A stretch of 64,000 nt of DNA, taken from contig JBAOIG010000005.1 of assembly GCA_037045155.1 (NCBI GenBank), positions 372,001 through 436,000 on the forward strand, read 5' to 3'. The notes beneath the pieces are model-generated. The model was given only the letters and a program-made list of their open reading frames with translations, searched no databases and was not told the origin of the DNA. The translations under genes and the position numbers were made by a program. How positions within the stretch are numbered: the first letter of the stretch is position 1; every line of letters starts with the position of its first letter. Source of the stretch: Thermomicrobiales bacterium (GTDB lineage Bacteria; Chloroflexota; Chloroflexia; Thermomicrobiales; CFX8). Below are positions 60,499 through 64,000 of the stretch, piece after piece.

Positions 60499-61353
60499 GT
60501 GACCGATATCGAGAGGGATGCCCGAGCACTGATCGATGCGTTCGACGGCGATGCCGCATTCTTCGCGCAGAACTTGCTGACAGGCGAGGAGGTCGGATTT
60601 CGTGCCGACTCGGTGATGCCAACCGCCTCGACGATCAAGCTGCTGGTGCTGGCCGAAGTCATCCGTCAAGCTGAGGCCGGGCAGTTTGCGCTGGATGACC
60701 CACTACCGATGATCTCCGAGGATCAGTCGGGTGGGTCGGGCATTCTGAAAGACCTTTCGCCGGCCACGCTCCTGACGATCCGCGACCACGCAACCCTGAT
60801 GATCGCGCTCTCGGACAACACCTCGACGATGGCGCTCGTCCGGCTGGCCGGTCGAGCGCGAATCGAGCAGGCCGGCCAGGAATGGGGCATGACCGCGACC
60901 ACGTTGCCGATCGACCGCGCGCCCGACGGCGACGCGCGCGACTACGCGGCCAGCACGCCACGAGACATCGTTCACCTGCTGCAGCTGATCGCGACCGATG
61001 CGCTCGTCTCACCGGCCGCATCCGCGACCGTCCGCGACATCCTTGTCACCCAGCAGTATCACGACCAGATCGGTCGTTACCTGCCCTACAACCAGTATCA
61101 GCGGGTCGGAGCGGCACACGAGGGGCCGATCGTCGTGCGATCGAAGAGCGGTTTCATGACGGACTCGAACGGCGCGGTGCGAGTGGACGCCGGAATCATC
61201 GAGATCTCCGGCGTCCCGCGATATGTTCTCTGTCTGATGACCGAGCATCACCCGGACATGGGGTTCGGGCCAGAGCACCCGGGCGCGATCGTGAATGGAC
61301 GCATCTCGCGACTGATCTTCGACGCCTGGGGTGGAACGATGGATGTGCCCTAG
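60499..61353 (+). CDS. Serine hydrolase, class A beta-lactamase-like fold
   Basis: 284 residues. The motifs are STIK (Ser44-Lys47), SDN (Ser105-Asn107) and KSG (Lys216-Gly218 in VVRSKSGFM). The omega loop keeps GDARD, the analogue of TEM 175-179, but at the Glu166 position my alignment finds Thr. Without that Glu, deacylation of beta-lactams would be slow. No signal peptide is visible, so it is likely a cytoplasmic serine hydrolase or penicillin-binding-like protein, not a resistance enzyme. GTG start. Stop codon overlaps nhaA (convergent) by 4 bases. Confidence 0.82.
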   Translation: MTDIERDARALIDAFDGDAAFFAQNLLTGEEVGFRADSVMPTASTIKLLVLAEVIRQAEAGQFALDDPLPMISEDQSGGSGILKDLSPATLLTIRDHATLMIALSDNTSTMALVRLAGRARIEQAGQEWGMTATTLPIDRAPDGDARDYAASTPRDIVHLLQLIATDALVSPAASATVRDILVTQQYHDQIGRYLPYNQYQRVGAAHEGPIVVRSKSGFMTDSNGAVRVDAGIIEISGVPRYVLCLMTEHHPDMGFGPEHPGAIVNGRISRLIFDAWGGTMDVP

Positions 61354-62708
61354 TCGGTCACATCCAGGCGGAAAGCGAGCCGCAGGAGGACGTAGCCGGC
61401 CGTGCCCGCAATCAGAGACGCAACAAGAATGGCGGCCTTGGCAGCCGCCAGGTCACTATTGTTGAGAAACGCCAGTTCGGCAACAAAGAGCGACATTGTG
61501 AAACCGATGCCAGCAATCCAGCTGACAGCATAAATCTGTCGAAACGTGACCCCATCCGGGAGTGACGCAAAGCCGAAGCGTGTCATCCCTAACACAGTCA
61601 GGGTGACGCCGATCTGCTTCCCAATGACGAGACCGAGGATGATTCCAAGAGCAATCGGGCTCGTCAGAGTGTGACCGAGTTCCGCTCCAAGGGCGATGCC
61701 ACTATTCGCTAGCGCGAACAGTGGCACGATCAGAAACGCGACCCACGGATGTAGCGCGTGTTCCAGCCGTTGCATCGGCGACTGGACCAGGTCCGCGGTC
61801 GTCTCCATCTCGTAGAGTGCTGCCTGGTGATCCTTGTTGGTTAAGATGTGCGCGCCGGGCGCAGCAGCCGCTTCGAAGTCAGCGAGCAGCGCACGGCCAC
61901 GACCGAGAAACTCCCCCGTGTTGATCCGCGTCCGCGCGGGGATCGCCAGCGCCATCAGCACACCAGCAATCGTCGCGTGGACGCCGGATTTCACGAATGC
62001 CAGCCAGACGATGACGCCGACAATGAGATAGGCTATCGGCCGAATGACGTGCAGCCAGTTAAGCACGAACGCAAGGCCGAGAATCACCAGTCCGCCGATA
62101 AGATAATCCCAAGCTACTGCCTCGGTATAGGCGACTGCGATGACAAGCACTGCGATCAGATCATCGACAATGGCAAGCGCGGTCACGAAGACTTTCAAGC
62201 CGATCGGGACACGACTACCGAGTACAGCGAGGACACCGAGCGCAAAGGCGATATCTGTCGCCATTGGCACACCCCAGCCACGGGAGGCATCCGTGCCAAT
62301 ATTGAATGCGAGATATATTGCGGCAGGGACTATTGCGCCTCCGGCTGCCGCGACGATCGGAAATGCTGCCTGCTGTGGCGACGCGAGCTCGCCGACGAGG
62401 ATCTCACGCTTGATCTCGAGTCCGACAACGAAGAAGAAGACGACCATCAGGCCGTCATTGATCCAGTGGGTTAGCGTCTTTTCCAATCCATAGCCACCAA
62501 CCTGGATCGATAGCTTCGTCGCCCAGAGATCGGCATATGAATCACGCCACGGGGAGTTCGCCCAAATCAGCGCGACGACGGTAGCAACAAAAAGCAGAAT
62601 TCCGCCTGCCGCAGCCGTGCCGGTAAAGGCGCGAAATGGGGCAAGGACGCGATCGATACGCGGCGTGGCCGACGCGGTCACGTCGAATTGGCGAGCGACA
62701 TCGCGCAT
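61350..62708 (-). CDS. nhaA: Na+/H+ antiporter NhaA
   Basis: 452 residues with 12 membrane segments. Exchanges two protons for one sodium ion to control pH and sodium. Key residues Asp-Asp are in LAIVDDLIAVLVIA (E. coli Asp163/Asp164), and the segment WINDGLMVVFFFVVGLEIKREILVGEL is the typical TM III-IV region. GVPMATDIAFALGVLAVLG is also conserved. The N-terminal 30 residues (RDVARQFDVTASATPRIDRVLAPFRAF) are longer than in E. coli. Confidence 0.95.
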   Translation of the reverse strand: MRDVARQFDVTASATPRIDRVLAPFRAFTGTAAAGGILLFVATVVALIWANSPWRDSYADLWATKLSIQVGGYGLEKTLTHWINDGLMVVFFFVVGLEIKREILVGELASPQQAAFPIVAAAGGAIVPAAIYLAFNIGTDASRGWGVPMATDIAFALGVLAVLGSRVPIGLKVFVTALAIVDDLIAVLVIAVAYTEAVAWDYLIGGLVILGLAFVLNWLHVIRPIAYLIVGVIVWLAFVKSGVHATIAGVLMALAIPARTRINTGEFLGRGRALLADFEAAAAPGAHILTNKDHQAALYEMETTADLVQSPMQRLEHALHPWVAFLIVPLFALANSGIALGAELGHTLTSPIALGIILGLVIGKQIGVTLTVLGMTRFGFASLPDGVTFRQIYAVSWIAGIGFTMSLFVAELAFLNNSDLAAAKAAILVASLIAGTAGYVLLRLAFRLDVTD

Positions 62709-62860
62709 CGAACGAGCGTCCCTTCCGTTGGTCGACGTGGTTAACCGGGAGGATCGGGGCGTGACCCACCGCGAGGATCAACCGCACAGAGCGTCGGTCT
62801 GGCGAACAGAGAAATCCTAGCGCGGCAGCGACTTGCCAGTCAACCAGAGCAACTACTCGA

Positions 62861-64000
62861 CTACTCAGCAGCCGCCTGGGCGTATACCTTGATCGGCGCG
62901 GTCGTTCCGTCGCTGGCAGTGAACACGCCGGCGAACTCGATCACCGGCTGCAAGACAAGGTCTTTGCCGGCGTCGGTCAGGATCGCGCCGAGGTGGACCG
63001 ACTCGGCGCGGAACTCGCCGCCGCCGGCCGACAACCCGCCGTCGCGCCAGTATCCGTCGCCGTGGGTCACCATCTGCCAGGCGTCAGTAACACTGCGCAG
63101 GTCGACCGACTCTTCGTAGTCGATCGTCAACCAGTAACCATATGCTTCAGCGACTGTGCCGTCTCGTTGCAACATCACCGTGACTCCGAGCGGATAGCCG
63201 AGGTCGGGAACGGGCACGCCGGCAAGCGGAAAAGCGACTTGCCAGAGACCATCGCGTTCCGCAACGGACGACTCGCCCAACGCCGAGACGGGATAACCGA
63301 TGTCCGCGAGCCAACTGCGCGCGCTATCGCCGAGCAGGGTCGGCGATAGCACGCCTCCGCCCGGCGCGGTATTGCTGGAGAGCTGAAAGACACCTGCGGC
63401 AGGACGCCAGTAGAGCACGCTGGCGCCAGGAACGCCGGCAAGTACCTCGACGCGGCCGGACAGATCCGTTGCGCGAACATCGTCGGCCGGGATGCCGGCC
63501 TTTCGGGCGACCTCGCGACAGAACGTGACCGGATCCTCGGAAGGCGGTGAGAGATGGTAGACGATGGCGGACGCCGCCAACGCGGTGGCCGTCGCGTTCA
63601 TCACGTAGGTGACGCCGCCGGTTGGACCCGGCCCGCCTCCCTCGGTAGCTGGCGCTGGCCCCTGCTCGACCGTGGTCGCGTTCACGCCAGGCAGAATCGC
63701 CAGAAATGCGGTCGCGCGTTCAGGCGCGGACGGTCGAGTTGGCTGCGGGGTTGTCTCACTTCCCCCCGGCACAGGTGTCTCTGTCGATGAGAAGACTGCA
63801 ATCGTCGCCGTCTCCGCGTCAGCGGTCTGGTTGGCGGCAACGACAGGGCCAGTCTCGGTCGCGCCCCCGGCTGGTTGTTGAGCCCGAGCGGATGCCGTTT
63901 CCACCGACTTCACGCCAATGGCGACAGACGGTGACGCCTGGCGATCCGGCCAGAACGCCACCATGCCGGCGACAAGCGCAAGGACGAGGATCGCCGCGAC
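62861..64000 (-). CDS. Membrane-anchored extracytoplasmic protein of unknown function (5' end outside the window)
   Basis: At least 380 residues. The frame stays open to the window edge: upstream of the first Met (63964) it reads VAAILVLALVAG, in frame with MVAFWPDRQ, forming one membrane helix. So the start lies outside. After the helix come about 90 residues of Thr/Ala/Pro-rich linker and a folded domain (FCREVARKAGIPADDV, ending YAQAAAE). This layout is common in proteins placed behind sigma-factor genes, but no sigma gene is visible. No known domain recognised. Confidence 0.7.
   Translation of the reverse strand, partial: VAAILVLALVAGMVAFWPDRQASPSVAIGVKSVETASARAQQPAGGATETGPVVAANQTADAETATIAVFSSTETPVPGGSETTPQPTRPSAPERATAFLAILPGVNATTVEQGPAPATEGGGPGPTGGVTYVMNATATALAASAIVYHLSPPSEDPVTFCREVARKAGIPADDVRATDLSGRVEVLAGVPGASVLYWRPAAGVFQLSSNTAPGGGVLSPTLLGDSARSWLADIGYPVSALGESSVAERDGLWQVAFPLAGVPVPDLGYPLGVTVMLQRDGTVAEAYGYWLTIDYEESVDLRSVTDAWQMVTHGDGYWRDGGLSAGGGEFRAESVHLGAILTDAGKDLVLQPVIEFAGVFTASDGTTAPIKVYAQAAAE

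Noticed and set aside
1..64000. CRISPR array, prophage, integrase or toxin-antitoxin pair
   Set aside because: I saw no regularly spaced repeats, no integrase, recombinase or phage structural gene, and no adjacent small toxin-antitoxin pair. The holin-like domain belongs to a fusion protein and is not evidence of a phage.

Overview
The window is a gene-dense, GC-rich bacterial chromosome segment with about 55 supported protein genes, no tRNA or rRNA gene that I could find, and no insertion sequence, prophage or CRISPR array. The gene set suggests a member of the Chloroflexota, most likely a Thermomicrobia/Sphaerobacter-type lineage. It has a short YidC without the large periplasmic domain, Tat lipoprotein binding proteins, many M20/M24 peptidases, and both the GlgE-type maltosyl-phosphate pathway and TreY/TreZ. 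That placement is an inference from gene content, not from a marker tree.

Layout. 1-3.3 kb: hybrid sensor kinase, MgtC-like membrane protein, and TrmH on the opposite strand. 3.5-8.8 kb: the conserved rpmH-rnpA-yidD-yidC-jag-mnmE block, behind a good sigma70-type promoter, with a PfkB sugar kinase inserted between jag and mnmE. dnaA is not next to it. 8.8-14.8 kb, minus strand: alpha/beta hydrolase, MidA-type methyltransferase, and a peptide-type ABC importer (two permeases and a Tat lipoprotein) with no ATPase genes. 14.8-15.8 kb: a non-coding kilobase with a strong promoter, a perfect intrinsic terminator and several hairpins, leading into an ABC-2 exporter (ATPase and permease), a small unknown protein and an MFS transporter. 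19.2-24.3 kb: a phosphofructokinase with PPi-type residues and an apparently non-standard start codon, overlapping an M48 protease and a Mug glycosylase, then an M20 peptidase and two small or anchored membrane proteins. 24.4-30.5 kb: REP-like palindrome, aspartate kinase, carbamoylase-type M20 hydrolase, anchored GH76-like glycosidase, GNAT acetyltransferase, and FabI. 30.5-37.5 kb: holin-domain/phosphatase fusion, MBL hydrolase, DUF1622 protein, and a three-gene Zn/Mn-type ABC importer behind a Fur-family-like palindrome that is shared with a divergent FmdB zinc-ribbon gene.

37.5-54.6 kb is an alpha-glucan/trehalose region on the minus strand: treY, treZ, glgB, then (after an inserted MFS / AbgB-like / serine-hydrolase segment) a 55-residue membrane protein, a fused treS-maltokinase and glgE. 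Together these can form a closed loop: trehalose to maltose to maltose-1-phosphate to alpha-1,4-glucan to branched glucan, and back to trehalose through TreY/TreZ. 54.8-64 kb: an orphan molybdopterin-type dehydrogenase subunit, a monooxygenase-like small protein, DUF362 protein, peroxiredoxin, an M24-fold protein lacking metal ligands, a class-A-type serine hydrolase lacking the usual general-base Glu, NhaA, and the C-terminal part of an anchored secreted protein that runs off the window.

The points most worth a second look are the structured non-coding region at 15.2-15.8 kb, the ATT-like start of the phosphofructokinase, the metal-less M24 protein, the two operator-like palindromes (36.67 and 44.35 kb), and the complete glucan-trehalose loop. 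I did not find a clearly new multi-gene defence or mobile system.
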